Shown: positions 39,125 to 47,514 of the stretch, one piece after another | Position numbering within the stretch: position 1 is the first letter of the stretch | Layout of the letters: each line of letters opens with the position of its first letter | Source of the DNA: Kineococcus xinjiangensis | GTDB lineage: Bacteria > Actinomycetota > Actinomycetes > Actinomycetales > Kineococcaceae | DNA length: 64,000 nucleotides | Assembly (NCBI RefSeq): GCF_002934625.1 | Contig: NZ_PTJD01000002.1 | Span: 124,001-188,000, forward strand | Direction of reading: 5' to 3' | The notes under the pieces: model-generated | Database searches by the model: none | Told to the model about the DNA's origin: nothing | The model's input: only the letters and a program-made list of their open reading frames with translations | Position numbers and translations under genes: made by a program

Positions 39125-40048
39125 GTGTCCGCACGCGAGCTCGTCGTCCTCGGCACCGCCAGCCAGGCCCCCACGCGCACGCGCAACCACAACGGGTACC
39201 TGCTGCGCTGGGACGGCGACGCCGTGCTGTTCGACCCCGGCGAGGGCACCCAGCGCCAGGTGGTGCACGCCGGGGTGTCCGTGACCCGGGTCGGACGCAT
39301 CTGCGTCACCCACGCCCACAACGACCACTGCCTCGGCCTGCCCGGCGTGCTGGCCCGCATGCACCTCGAGGGCGTCACCCGGCGGGTCCCCGTGCACGGG
39401 CCGGCCGCCGCCACCGACCACCTGCGCGCCCTCGTCGGCGTCGCGGCGGTGGACCTCGACGTGGAGGTGCTCCCCTGCGACCCGCCCCCAGGCGGTGACG
39501 TGGAGGTCGCGGTCGTGGGCGGCGCCCGGCTCGCCGCCCGCTACCTCGACCACCGCGTCCCCGCGGTCGGCTACCGCCTCGACGAGCCGCAGCGGCGCGG
39601 CTTCGTCCCGGAGCTGCTCGCCGCCGCCGGCATCAGCGGACCGGAGGTGAAGCTGCTCGCCGAGCGCGGGGAGCTGCGCGGGGTGCGGGCCGACGACGTC
39701 TCCGAGCGCCGCCGCGGCCAGTCCTTCGCCTTCGTCATGGACACCCGGCTCTGCCCCGCCGTGGCGGAGCTGGCCCGCGACGCGGACATGCTGGTCTGCG
39801 AGTCGACGTTCCTCGACCGCGACGCCGACCTGGCGCAGCGCTACGCCCACATGACCGCCCGGGAGGCCGCCACGGTGGCCGCCACGGCCGGGGTGCGCCG
39901 CCTCGTCCTGACGCACTTCTCCCAGCGCTACACCGATCCGGCGGAGTTCCTGGCCGAGGCCACCCGGGCGGTGGCCGACGCCGGCGGGCACACCGAGGTG
40001 GTCGTCGCCGGCGACCTGGACGTCGTCGAGGTGCCGCCGCGGCGCTGA
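39125..40048 (+). CDS. rnz: Ribonuclease Z
   Basis: 307 residues. Metallo-beta-lactamase fold endonuclease that matures tRNA 3' ends. The metal motif is THAHNDHCLG (HxHxDH), with FDPGEGTQRQ before and LVLTHFSQRY (late His) after; the flexible-arm region lies near residues 155-190. GTG at 39125 gives the family's usual first strand LVVLGTASQAPT. The size matches bacterial RNase Z. Confidence 0.92.
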   Translation: MSARELVVLGTASQAPTRTRNHNGYLLRWDGDAVLFDPGEGTQRQVVHAGVSVTRVGRICVTHAHNDHCLGLPGVLARMHLEGVTRRVPVHGPAAATDHLRALVGVAAVDLDVEVLPCDPPPGGDVEVAVVGGARLAARYLDHRVPAVGYRLDEPQRRGFVPELLAAAGISGPEVKLLAERGELRGVRADDVSERRRGQSFAFVMDTRLCPAVAELARDADMLVCESTFLDRDADLAQRYAHMTAREAATVAATAGVRRLVLTHFSQRYTDPAEFLAEATRAVADAGGHTEVVVAGDLDVVEVPPRR

Positions 40049-40159
40049 ACCGCGCGGCGCGCGCGTCACCTGAACGGGTGAGTCGGCCGCCACCACGGCG
40101 GGAGACCCCGCGGAAGACGGCCTAACCTGTGGGTTCGACTGCGGATCGAGGAGTTCACC

Positions 40160-41212
40160 CTGCCTGCCGACCGGCCGAGACCGAGGACCCGAACCCTGCG
40201 GACGGCGTTCGCGACCGCACTGCTCACCCTGAGCGCCACGGCGTTCGCGGCCTGCTCCGACAGCGCCACACCCCGCGGGGAACCCCCCGAGGCGCCGCGG
40301 CTCCACGTCGACCCCGAGGGCCCCGCCGCCGCCCAGCTGCGCGCGTGGAACGCGGCCGGCGAGAAGGAGAAGGCGTTCTGGCTGCGGCAGATCGCGGAGC
40401 AGCCCGTCGCGACGTGGTTCGGTGACCCCCACGCCGACCCGCGGCCTGCCGCGGCGGAGCTCACCGCGGCCGCGGCCGCCCGGAACCGGACCGCCCTCCT
40501 CGTCGCTTACAACATCCCCGGACGCGACTGCAACCTGCACTCCGCCGGCGGACTCGCCACCCACGAGGAGTACCTGGACTGGGTGCGCCGCCTCGCCGAC
40601 GGGATCGGGGAGGCGGACGCCATCGTCGTCCTCGAGCCGGACGCGGTCCCCCACGCCCTGGAGGGTTGCCTGGAGGGTTCCCACCACACCGCGGAGCAGC
40701 GCTACGCCGCGCTGCGGGAGGCGACGGGGATCCTCAAGCGCAACCCCGCGACCCGCGTCTACCTCGACGCGGGCAACGCCGGCTGGATCGACGACCTCGA
40801 CGCCCTCGCCGCCGCGCTGCGCGCCTCGGGCCTCGAGGAGGCCGACGGCTTCGCGCTGAACGTGTCGAACTTCAAGACGACGGAGTCGAGCGCCAGCTAC
40901 GGACGGGCCCTGTCCGACCGCACCGGCGGTGCGCACTTCGTCATCGACACCAGCCGCAACGGTGCCGGCCCGGCGGAACCCGACGGCAGCGGGACGGAGT
41001 GGTGCAACCCCCCGGGCCGGCACCTCGGGGCCGAGCCCACCCTGGCCACGGGCGACCCGCGCATCGACGCCTACCTCTGGGTCAAGCAGCCGGGCGACTC
41101 CGACGGGTCCTGCCGGCCGGGCGAGCCCACCGCCGGGGCCTGGTGGCCCGAGTACGCGCTGGACCTCGTGATGAACACCCGCATGGGGCACCCCTACACC
41201 GGCCATCCCTGA
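40160..41212 (+). CDS. GH6 beta-1,4-glucanase, putative lipoprotein, apparent CTG start
   Basis: 350 residues from CTG at 40160. No ATG, GTG or TTG lies in frame near the start of the signal sequence; GAGGAG (40147-40152) sits 7 nt before the CTG. The lead RTRTLRTAFATALLTLSATA ends in FAAC, a plausible lipobox. The GH6 domain (about 60-345) shows VATWFGDP, YNIPGRDCNLHSAGG, VVLEPDAV (catalytic Asp), LDAGNAGWI, NVSNF, IDTSRNGAG, WCNPPGRHLG and KQPGDSDG. There is no binding module. It converges on the GlxA-like gene; in Streptomyces a GH6 enzyme (CslZ) accompanies cslA-glxA, so a role in trimming the CslA glycan is plausible. Confidence 0.85.
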   Translation: MPADRPRPRTRTLRTAFATALLTLSATAFAACSDSATPRGEPPEAPRLHVDPEGPAAAQLRAWNAAGEKEKAFWLRQIAEQPVATWFGDPHADPRPAAAELTAAAAARNRTALLVAYNIPGRDCNLHSAGGLATHEEYLDWVRRLADGIGEADAIVVLEPDAVPHALEGCLEGSHHTAEQRYAALREATGILKRNPATRVYLDAGNAGWIDDLDALAAALRASGLEEADGFALNVSNFKTTESSASYGRALSDRTGGAHFVIDTSRNGAGPAEPDGSGTEWCNPPGRHLGAEPTLATGDPRIDAYLWVKQPGDSDGSCRPGEPTAGAWWPEYALDLVMNTRMGHPYTGHP

Positions 41213-41288
41213 CCCGGCGCCCACCGCCGCAGCCGCCTCGCGCCGGAGCCCTCCGGCGCGGGCGGCGGGCCGGCACCGCCGGGGACGC

Positions 41289-41330
41289 GAACGCCCCGGT
41301 CCCCCTCGCGCGAGGGGGACCGGGGCGTTC
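41289..41330. terminator. 20-bp perfect hairpin between GH6 and the GlxA-like gene
   Basis: GAACGCCCCGGTCCCCCTCG and its exact complement around a central CG. It sits between convergent stops and can serve both genes. Confidence 0.85.
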
Positions 41331-41344
41331 GTGCCGGCGGGTCC

Positions 41345-43285
41345 TCAGGAACCGGACACGTGGACCCAGCGGGCACGGGAGGGGACCCCGTGGGAGTCCG
41401 TGACGAAGAACATGTACCAGCCGTCCGGGGCGATGCCCGCAGCGGCGGGCACCTCGACGCTCAGCTCGCCGCCGGAGACGGTGAAGTCGAGGGCGACGGT
41501 GCGCTGCTCGAGGTCGGTCGCGTGGGTGACCGCGCTGGGACGCATGAGCTTCGCCGAGGCGACGTCCCCCGCGCCGCCCAGCTCGAACGTCGCCCGCCCG
41601 CCGCGCACCAGCTCCTCGTCGCCGTCCACCACGACGGGCTGCTCGCCCTGGAACAGGTACGGCGGCGAGTAGATCTCGAGGCGCTGCTCGAACGTCCCGT
41701 CGATGGTGTTGCGGGCGTCGGCGAACAGCGGGTCGGAACCCAGCACGACGACGCGTCCGTCCGGCAGCAGCAGCGCCTCGCTGTGGTAGTTCCGCGCCGT
41801 GCGGGGCGGGGCCGCGGGGCTCAGGGTGCCGGTCCGCGCGTCGTACAGGCTCGCCACCAGGTTGTCGCTGTCGCCCTTGCCGCGGTAGTCCGAGGACCCG
41901 CCCGAGATGAGGGTGGTGTCGTCGGGGAGGTTCACGACGTGCGGGTAGCGCGTCGGCGCCTGCAGGTCCGGGCCGTCGACGTAGCGGGGTTCGGGGGCGT
42001 CGAGGTCGATCGTCGCGGTGCGCGTGGTGGACCGCGGGGACTCCCCGACCCCGCCGCCACCGACGACCATGACCCGCTGCTCCTGGACGGGCGGGAGCAT
42101 GATGGACCCGCTGGTCTCGAGGAGGTCGGCGTCGCTGGGGCCGGGGACGGTCGTGAACGAGTTGTCGGTCAGGTCCCAGAAACCCGGGCGGCGGCCCTCG
42201 TCGGCGGGCCCGTACCCGGAGTTGGAGCCGGAGTAGAAGAGGCGGCCGTCGGCGGCGGGGAACAGCCACGGGTAGGTGGGGAAGTAGCGCGTCAGGTCGA
42301 TGCGCTCGCCCCACGTCATGGTCTTCGGGTCGAAGACCTCCGTCTGGCCCTCGAGGATCCGGCCGGTGCCGTCCAGGCCGGACGACGCAAGCACGGTGCC
42401 GTCGGCCAGGGGGACGAGGCTGGGGTACCAGCGCTCGTAGGCCATGTCCTCGACGCGCTCGTAGCGCTCGGTGTCCGGGTCGAAGACGTAGGTGTGCCGG
42501 GTGCCCTGGAAGTCCTGCTTGTCCAGGGTCATGTCCTCCGCCATGCCGTAGATGTTGCGGGCGTCGGAACCCTCCAGGCCCTCGACGGTGAACTGCCCCG
42601 GCTTCTCCGTCACGGACTCCTCGCCGGCCTCCAGGGCCTCCGCCCAGACGACGACCTCGCTGGCGGTCACCGTCGCCCCGCCGTGGAACTCCACCTTCGT
42701 GGCGGGCGGGAGCGTGAACTCGCTGGTGGCCTGGTACGCCTTGCCGTTGGGACCGGTGAAGCGGGTGCCCTTGGGGAAGGTCCGGACCATCGCGTCCGGG
42801 TCCTCGTTGCGCACGCTCACCGCACCGGCGGCGCGGACGACGTCGTCACCGAGGAGCTCGTACCGCTGCGTTCCCCCGGCCACGAGGAGGCGGCCGTCGG
42901 GCAGGAAGGCGTGGCCGGCGCAGAACATGTCCGCCGGGGTGGGGATCTCGGTGAACCGGTCGGTGGCGGGGTCCCACAGGATGCTGCGGAAGGTCCCGGC
43001 GTCGAAGCTCTCCTCGTCGTTGCCCGACCCGGCGATGACGAGGACCTTCCCGGTCTTCAGCAGCGCGGCGTGGATGGCGTTGACCCGGTACTCCTCGGGC
43101 AGCTCCATCGTCGACCAGGACCCGCGCTCGGCCTTGTACTCGGGCGTGCGGACCTGCCACTCGTGGTAGCCGTACCGGGCGCCACCGATGGCGGGTCCGG
43201 CGTTGAGCGCGACGACGCCGGCCGCGAGGGCGAGGGCGACCGCGGCGCGGCGGGGGTGGCGGGTCAAGCGTCGGGCGAACCTCAC
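41345..43285 (-). CDS. glxA: GlxA-like copper radical oxidase (galactose/glyoxal oxidase family)
   Basis: 646 residues. A signal-anchor (about 10-35) precedes a seven-bladed kelch propeller and a C-terminal DUF1929 immunoglobulin-like domain (IYSPPYLFQGEQPVV onward). Residues expected for the Cys-Tyr copper centre are present: MFCAGHAFL, ERWYPSLVP and RNYHSEALLLPDGRV. In Streptomyces GlxA matures the glycan made by CslA at growing tips. GTG at 43285 overlaps the cslA stop by 4 bp, so the two are translationally coupled as in that system. The longer open frame upstream is inside cslA. Confidence 0.9.
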   Translation of the reverse strand: MRFARRLTRHPRRAAVALALAAGVVALNAGPAIGGARYGYHEWQVRTPEYKAERGSWSTMELPEEYRVNAIHAALLKTGKVLVIAGSGNDEESFDAGTFRSILWDPATDRFTEIPTPADMFCAGHAFLPDGRLLVAGGTQRYELLGDDVVRAAGAVSVRNEDPDAMVRTFPKGTRFTGPNGKAYQATSEFTLPPATKVEFHGGATVTASEVVVWAEALEAGEESVTEKPGQFTVEGLEGSDARNIYGMAEDMTLDKQDFQGTRHTYVFDPDTERYERVEDMAYERWYPSLVPLADGTVLASSGLDGTGRILEGQTEVFDPKTMTWGERIDLTRYFPTYPWLFPAADGRLFYSGSNSGYGPADEGRRPGFWDLTDNSFTTVPGPSDADLLETSGSIMLPPVQEQRVMVVGGGGVGESPRSTTRTATIDLDAPEPRYVDGPDLQAPTRYPHVVNLPDDTTLISGGSSDYRGKGDSDNLVASLYDARTGTLSPAAPPRTARNYHSEALLLPDGRVVVLGSDPLFADARNTIDGTFEQRLEIYSPPYLFQGEQPVVVDGDEELVRGGRATFELGGAGDVASAKLMRPSAVTHATDLEQRTVALDFTVSGGELSVEVPAAAGIAPDGWYMFFVTDSHGVPSRARWVHVSGS

Positions 43286-45084
43286 GATGCGGCCCTCTCG
43301 AGCGTCGGGACGGAGTGCAGGGGTTCCCTCAGGTCGGCGACGCGGTTCGCGCGCTGCTCCCGGCGGCTGAGGAGGATGGGGGCCGACAGGATGACGAGGG
43401 ACATCACCGGCCACAGCAGGCTGGCGGGGGCGGCGTGGCCGTTGAGGGCGCTGACGACGATGGCCACCGCGAACCAGCCCATCCAGAACAGGTGCAGGCG
43501 GAAGGCGAACAGGCCGTCGGCGTTGGAGGCACTGCCCTTGGGGGTGACGGCGAACTTCGCGGGGAGCCGCAGCAGCGTCTTGAGGAAGGCGCCGGCGTAG
43601 ACGGGCGTCGCGAAGATCGACATGAGCATCCCCGAGAAGCCGAACGACCCCTCGCGCTCGAACGGGCTGACGTTGTACCGGCGGTTGGAGAAGTAGATCC
43701 ACATCTGGAACAGCGTCGCGTCGACGTAGAGGGCGATCCAGACGTGCGCCGGAACCACGAGCCCACCGGCGCCCAGGACGGCGTAGAGCATGACGCTGAC
43801 GGCGCCGAGCAGCCACGCGATCGCCATGGAGGGGTAGAAGGTCGTGATCAGGGCGTAGTGCAGCAGGTGCCCCGCGGGCAGGCGCCAGGCCTTGCGCCAC
43901 ATGTCGTTGCGCAGCACCTCGAACGTGCCGCGCGACCACCGGTCCTGCTGGCTGAAGAAGTCGCCCCACGTCATCGGGCCCTCACCCACCGCGAGGACGT
44001 CGGGCGTGTAGACGGAGGACCAGCGCTTCCCGGTGGCGGGGTTGCGCCGGGTGTGGAACTCCAGCCCCGTCGCCATGTCCTCGGTGACGGAGTCCTGCAG
44101 GCCGCCGATGGAGCGCAGCGCCGAGAGGCGGAAGGCGTTGTTGGTGCCCACGAGCATCGCCGCGCCGTAGCGGTTGGCGGCGCGCTGGATGACGGAGTGG
44201 AAGGGGAACTGCTGGCTCTCGGCGCCCATCGGCACGAAGCCGTCACCGGCGTTGCCGTAGTCCTGCGGGCCGACGACGTAGGCGACGTCGGGGTCGCGGA
44301 ACGGGCCGAGGATCCGCTCGGCGTAGTTCGGCTCGGGCTGGTGGTCGGTGTCGACCGACATCAGCACGTCGTAGCGCTCGTAGCCGACGGCGTCGAGCCA
44401 CGCGTTGTAGTTGCCGTGCTTGCTGCGCGCCTTGAACGTCCCGCTGGGCTGGTTGTAGCGCTCGATGCCGTGGCGGGAGAAGTGGTGCACCCCGAGGCGC
44501 TCGCAGAGGCGGCGGACCCCCTCGTCGTCGCCCTCGTCGAGGACCCAGACGTCGATGCCGAGACCGCTGGGGTCGCGCACCTCGCAGATCCTGGCGAGGG
44601 TGCCCTCCAGCATCTCCAGCGGCTCCTTGCCGGGGACGAAGCTGGTGGCGAAGGCCAGCCGGGTGCCGCGCTCGGGCTCCACGAGCACCGGGTCGCAGGC
44701 GATGACCGAGGCGACGGACAGGGAGATGACGTTCACGAGGCGCAGGGTCTCCACCACCGCGATCGAGGCGATGACGAGCACGTTCGCGACGAGGTGCAGG
44801 GTGTCGGTGAGGTGCTGCGGGTAGTGGCTGGGCCAGAGCAGCCACACGGCGAACGCCAGCTCGAAGGTGATGTTCACCGCCGCCAGCAGGATGGTGCGGC
44901 CGAGGCGGCCGTGGCGGTGGGGGACGTTGCGCCAGCGGGGCACGAACCGGCCCCGGGCCTGCACGGGCGCGACGACGGGTCCGGCGATGACCGAGTGGGG
45001 AGCGGGCACCGCCCCGGCGTCCACGGGCGACGGCAGGAGCCGCAGCCCCTGGGCGCGGGTCGGGTCCTCGTGGATCAGCGTCAT
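43282..45084 (-). CDS. cslA: CslA-like cellulose synthase family glycosyltransferase
   Basis: 600 residues. GT2 membrane synthase: two N-terminal helices (about 60-125), the catalytic domain (DVWVLDEGDD, SVDTDHQPEP with DxD, VTEDMATG as TED, QQDRWSRG as QxxRW) and about five C-terminal helices. It polymerises a beta-1,4-glucan-like polymer from a UDP-sugar and exports it. No PilZ domain is visible. ATG at 45084 has GAGGAG 12 nt upstream. It is the first gene of the cslA-glxA unit; a stable hairpin lies in its leader. Confidence 0.92.
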   Translation of the reverse strand: MTLIHEDPTRAQGLRLLPSPVDAGAVPAPHSVIAGPVVAPVQARGRFVPRWRNVPHRHGRLGRTILLAAVNITFELAFAVWLLWPSHYPQHLTDTLHLVANVLVIASIAVVETLRLVNVISLSVASVIACDPVLVEPERGTRLAFATSFVPGKEPLEMLEGTLARICEVRDPSGLGIDVWVLDEGDDEGVRRLCERLGVHHFSRHGIERYNQPSGTFKARSKHGNYNAWLDAVGYERYDVLMSVDTDHQPEPNYAERILGPFRDPDVAYVVGPQDYGNAGDGFVPMGAESQQFPFHSVIQRAANRYGAAMLVGTNNAFRLSALRSIGGLQDSVTEDMATGLEFHTRRNPATGKRWSSVYTPDVLAVGEGPMTWGDFFSQQDRWSRGTFEVLRNDMWRKAWRLPAGHLLHYALITTFYPSMAIAWLLGAVSVMLYAVLGAGGLVVPAHVWIALYVDATLFQMWIYFSNRRYNVSPFEREGSFGFSGMLMSIFATPVYAGAFLKTLLRLPAKFAVTPKGSASNADGLFAFRLHLFWMGWFAVAIVVSALNGHAAPASLLWPVMSLVILSAPILLSRREQRANRVADLREPLHSVPTLERAAS

Positions 45085-45114
45085 GGGCGGAACTGCTCCT
45101 CGTGCTGGGTGCGC

Positions 45115-45160
45115 CTCCCGCTCCTGCCGTGCGCCTCGCGGGGCACGGCTCGAGCGGGAG
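45115..45160 (-). promoter_or_regulatory. Two-part leader hairpin upstream of cslA
   Basis: Outer stem CTCCCGCTC/GAGCGGGAG and inner stem GCCGTGC/GCACGGC, separated by a 2x2 internal loop, 31 bp before the cslA start. It is palindromic and could act as an attenuator or protein site. No known riboswitch class was recognised. Confidence 0.55.
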
Positions 45161-45571
45161 TGGGCAGAGCCCGGCCGAGGCCGGGAGCACGCGACCGGTC
45201 GCTGCGATCGGTTGCGCGTCTGCCCACGGCGGCATCGACGTGACTTCGGCCACCCGGCGCCCGGTGTCCCGGCCGAGGCGCCCCCAGTCCTGGGGTGCGT
45301 CGACGGGAGTCCTTCGTGGGCGCGCGACAGCGGCGGGGCCGGCGTCGGGGGTGGGTGCCGGCACACTCGCGCCGGCAGTGCACAACCTAGCGCCGCTTCG
45401 GGACCTCCCCCGAACGTGGTGCTCCGGTCGGGTGAGCACGTCACGTCGGCGGTGACGCTGCGTTGCCCTGCCTCACCCGTTCGGCCCAGCCAGCTACTTT
45501 CTGCCGGTGCCTCATCACTCTGGTCCGACGAGCAGCCTCAAGGCTCCCCGCCCACGTGTCGAGGGACGGGC
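45161..45571. other. Intergenic stretch between cslA and the first CBM-GH6 gene
   Basis: 410 bp of divergent promoter region. I see no gene, no riboswitch and no further strong inverted repeat here beyond short GC hairpins (CCGGCCGAGGCCGG near 45171). Promoters for cslA and the GH6 gene must lie within it. Confidence 0.5.
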
Positions 45572-47401
45572 ATGTTGAGAACTTCGAAGCGAGCGGCCGT
45601 CCTGGCCGGCGTCTGCGCACTGGCCTCCGGCACCCTCGTGGCGGCCTCCGGGGCGATGACGGCGGCCGCCGCCGCCCCGCCCCTGCAGGGCGAGGCGATG
45701 AGCCTGCCCATGGGCTCCGGCCGGACCGTCGCCGACGTCGCGGCGTCCGGTGGCGCCGCGCTCCTGATCTGGAGCAACGCGACCGCCACCGGCAGCGCCA
45801 CCGCCGACGTGCCGGCCGGACGGCTGGTCGTCCGGGCGAGGGGTGAGCAGTGCTCGGGTGCGCCGGCCCTCCGGGTCAGCGTGGACGGCCAGGTGGTCGG
45901 CACCGCAGCGGTGCCCACCACGGGCTGGCAGGACCACGCCTTCACCGGCCAGTGGGCCGCGGGCGCCCACCGCATCGAGGTGGCCTTCACCAACGACTTC
46001 CGCTCCTCCACCTGCGACCGCAACCTGCTGGTCGACCAGGTGCGCTTCGAGGCCGCGGCGGCAGAGGCGGTGTCCCAGCAGGCGGAGGCGATGTCGCTGC
46101 CGAGCGGGTCCGGCCAGTCCTTCGCCGACTCCTCCGCCGCCGGGGGCCGGGGGCTGCTGATCTGGTCCAACGCCACGGCGTCCGCGACCCTGACCGCCCC
46201 CGCGGGCACCGTGCGCCTGCGCGTGCGCAGCGACGACTGCCAGGGCTCGGCCCAGGTCACCGTCGGCGTGGACGGGCGCGCCGTGTCCACCCAGAGCGTG
46301 GGGTCGACGACGTGGCGCGACCTCGACGTGGTGGGGGCGTGGCCGGGCGGCACCCGGCGCCTGGACGTCTCCTTCGCCAACGACGTCCGCACCTCCACCT
46401 GCGACCGCAACCTGCGCGTCGACGCGGTCAGCGTCCTGCCCGCCACCACCCCGACCCCGACCCCGACGCCGACCCCGACGCCGACGCCGACCCCGACGCC
46501 CGTGCCGGAGCCGGTGAGCGGGAACCCGTTCGCCGGGGCCCGCGGCTACGTCGACCCCGCCTCCTCCGCCCGCCGCGCCGCCGACGCCCGCCGCTCCTGG
46601 GACCCGGCCGGGGCCGCCGCCCTGGACAAGATCGCCTCCGGGCCGAGCGCCACCTGGTTCGGGGACTGGATCCCGGCCTCGACCCTCGCCTCCCAGGTCT
46701 CCGCCCGGGTCGGGACCGAGACGAGCGCCGGCGCCCTGCCCGTGCTGGTGGCCTACGCCATCCCCCACCGCGACTGCGGCCTCTACTCCGCAGGCGGAGT
46801 GGCCGACGCAGGCGCCTACCGCGAGTGGATCCGCCAGCTCGCCGCAGGCATCGCAGGCCGCAGGGCCGTCGTCGTCCTGGAGCCCGACGCCCTGGCGCAG
46901 ATGCAGGACTGCCTCTCCCCCGCCGACCAGCAGGCGCGCATGGCCCTGCTCGCCGAGGCCGTGGGCATCCTCGCCGCCAGCCCCGCCACCGCCGTCTACC
47001 TCGACGCGGGCGGACCGGGCTGGATCGCCGCCGACGTGATGGCCGCGCGCCTGCGCAGCGCGGGCGTGACCCAGGCCCGCGGGTTCTCCCTCAACGTGAG
47101 CAACTTCGCCACCGACGCCTCCACCCTCGCCTACGGCGAGGACCTGTCCACCCGCCTCGGCAGCAAGACCTTCCTCGTCGACACCTCCCGCAACGGCCGC
47201 GGCCCCGGCGACACCTGGTGCAACCCCACCGGCCGCGGCCTCGGACAACGCTTCACCACCGCCACCGGCAGCGCCCGCGCCGACGCCTTCACCTGGATCA
47301 AGCGCCCCGGCGAGTCCGACGGCACCTGCAACGGCGGACCCACCGCCGGCACCTTCTGGACCGACTACGCCATCGGCCTCGGCCAACGCGCCTCCTTCTG
47401 A
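45572..47401 (+). CDS. Secreted GH6 beta-1,4-glucanase with two CBM60-like modules
   Basis: 609 residues. Signal peptide (about 1-35) with Ala-rich cleavage region, then two related calcium-type carbohydrate-binding modules (about 38-165 and 170-288), each with the pattern GEAMSLPMGSG / AEAMSLPSGSG, LLIWSNATA, and a Cys pair ending STCDRNL; these resemble CBM60-type xylan/cellulose modules. A Thr-Pro repeat linker (about 290-310) leads to the GH6 domain (about 315-609): ATWFGDWIP, VVLEPDAL (catalytic Asp), NVSNF, VDTSRNGRG, KRPGESDG. It hydrolyses cellulose-like glucan. ATG at 45572 follows GAGGGA. The catalytic region is nearly identical at DNA level to the next gene's. Confidence 0.92.
   Translation: MLRTSKRAAVLAGVCALASGTLVAASGAMTAAAAAPPLQGEAMSLPMGSGRTVADVAASGGAALLIWSNATATGSATADVPAGRLVVRARGEQCSGAPALRVSVDGQVVGTAAVPTTGWQDHAFTGQWAAGAHRIEVAFTNDFRSSTCDRNLLVDQVRFEAAAAEAVSQQAEAMSLPSGSGQSFADSSAAGGRGLLIWSNATASATLTAPAGTVRLRVRSDDCQGSAQVTVGVDGRAVSTQSVGSTTWRDLDVVGAWPGGTRRLDVSFANDVRTSTCDRNLRVDAVSVLPATTPTPTPTPTPTPTPTPTPVPEPVSGNPFAGARGYVDPASSARRAADARRSWDPAGAAALDKIASGPSATWFGDWIPASTLASQVSARVGTETSAGALPVLVAYAIPHRDCGLYSAGGVADAGAYREWIRQLAAGIAGRRAVVVLEPDALAQMQDCLSPADQQARMALLAEAVGILAASPATAVYLDAGGPGWIAADVMAARLRSAGVTQARGFSLNVSNFATDASTLAYGEDLSTRLGSKTFLVDTSRNGRGPGDTWCNPTGRGLGQRFTTATGSARADAFTWIKRPGESDGTCNGGPTAGTFWTDYAIGLGQRASF
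46502..47401 (+). repeat. Near-identical 900-bp duplication, first copy (GH6 domain)
   Basis: Matches 48061-48960 base for base except about three substitutions (around 47160, 47249 and 47306). It starts at the linker end and ends at the stop codon. Confidence 0.95.
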
Positions 47402-47413
47402 TCCCGCCACCCC

Positions 47414-47454
47414 CGGTGGCCGGCCCGGCGCCGACCTGGCCCGGCCGGCCACCG
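47414..47454 (+). terminator. 12-bp hairpin after the first CBM-GH6 gene
   Basis: CGGTGGCCGGCC pairs exactly with GGCCGGCCACCG across a 17-nt loop, 12 bp after the stop. Confidence 0.6.
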
Positions 47455-47514
47455 AGGGGAAGAAGTTCACCCGAACGGCTCAAGTCCGGGCGGGCACCTG
47501 CCGATGTTCCCCCC

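Noticed and set aside
45085-45571. c-di-GMP or cobalamin riboswitch in the cslA leader
   Set aside because: A strong hairpin is present but none of the conserved riboswitch core sequences could be found.
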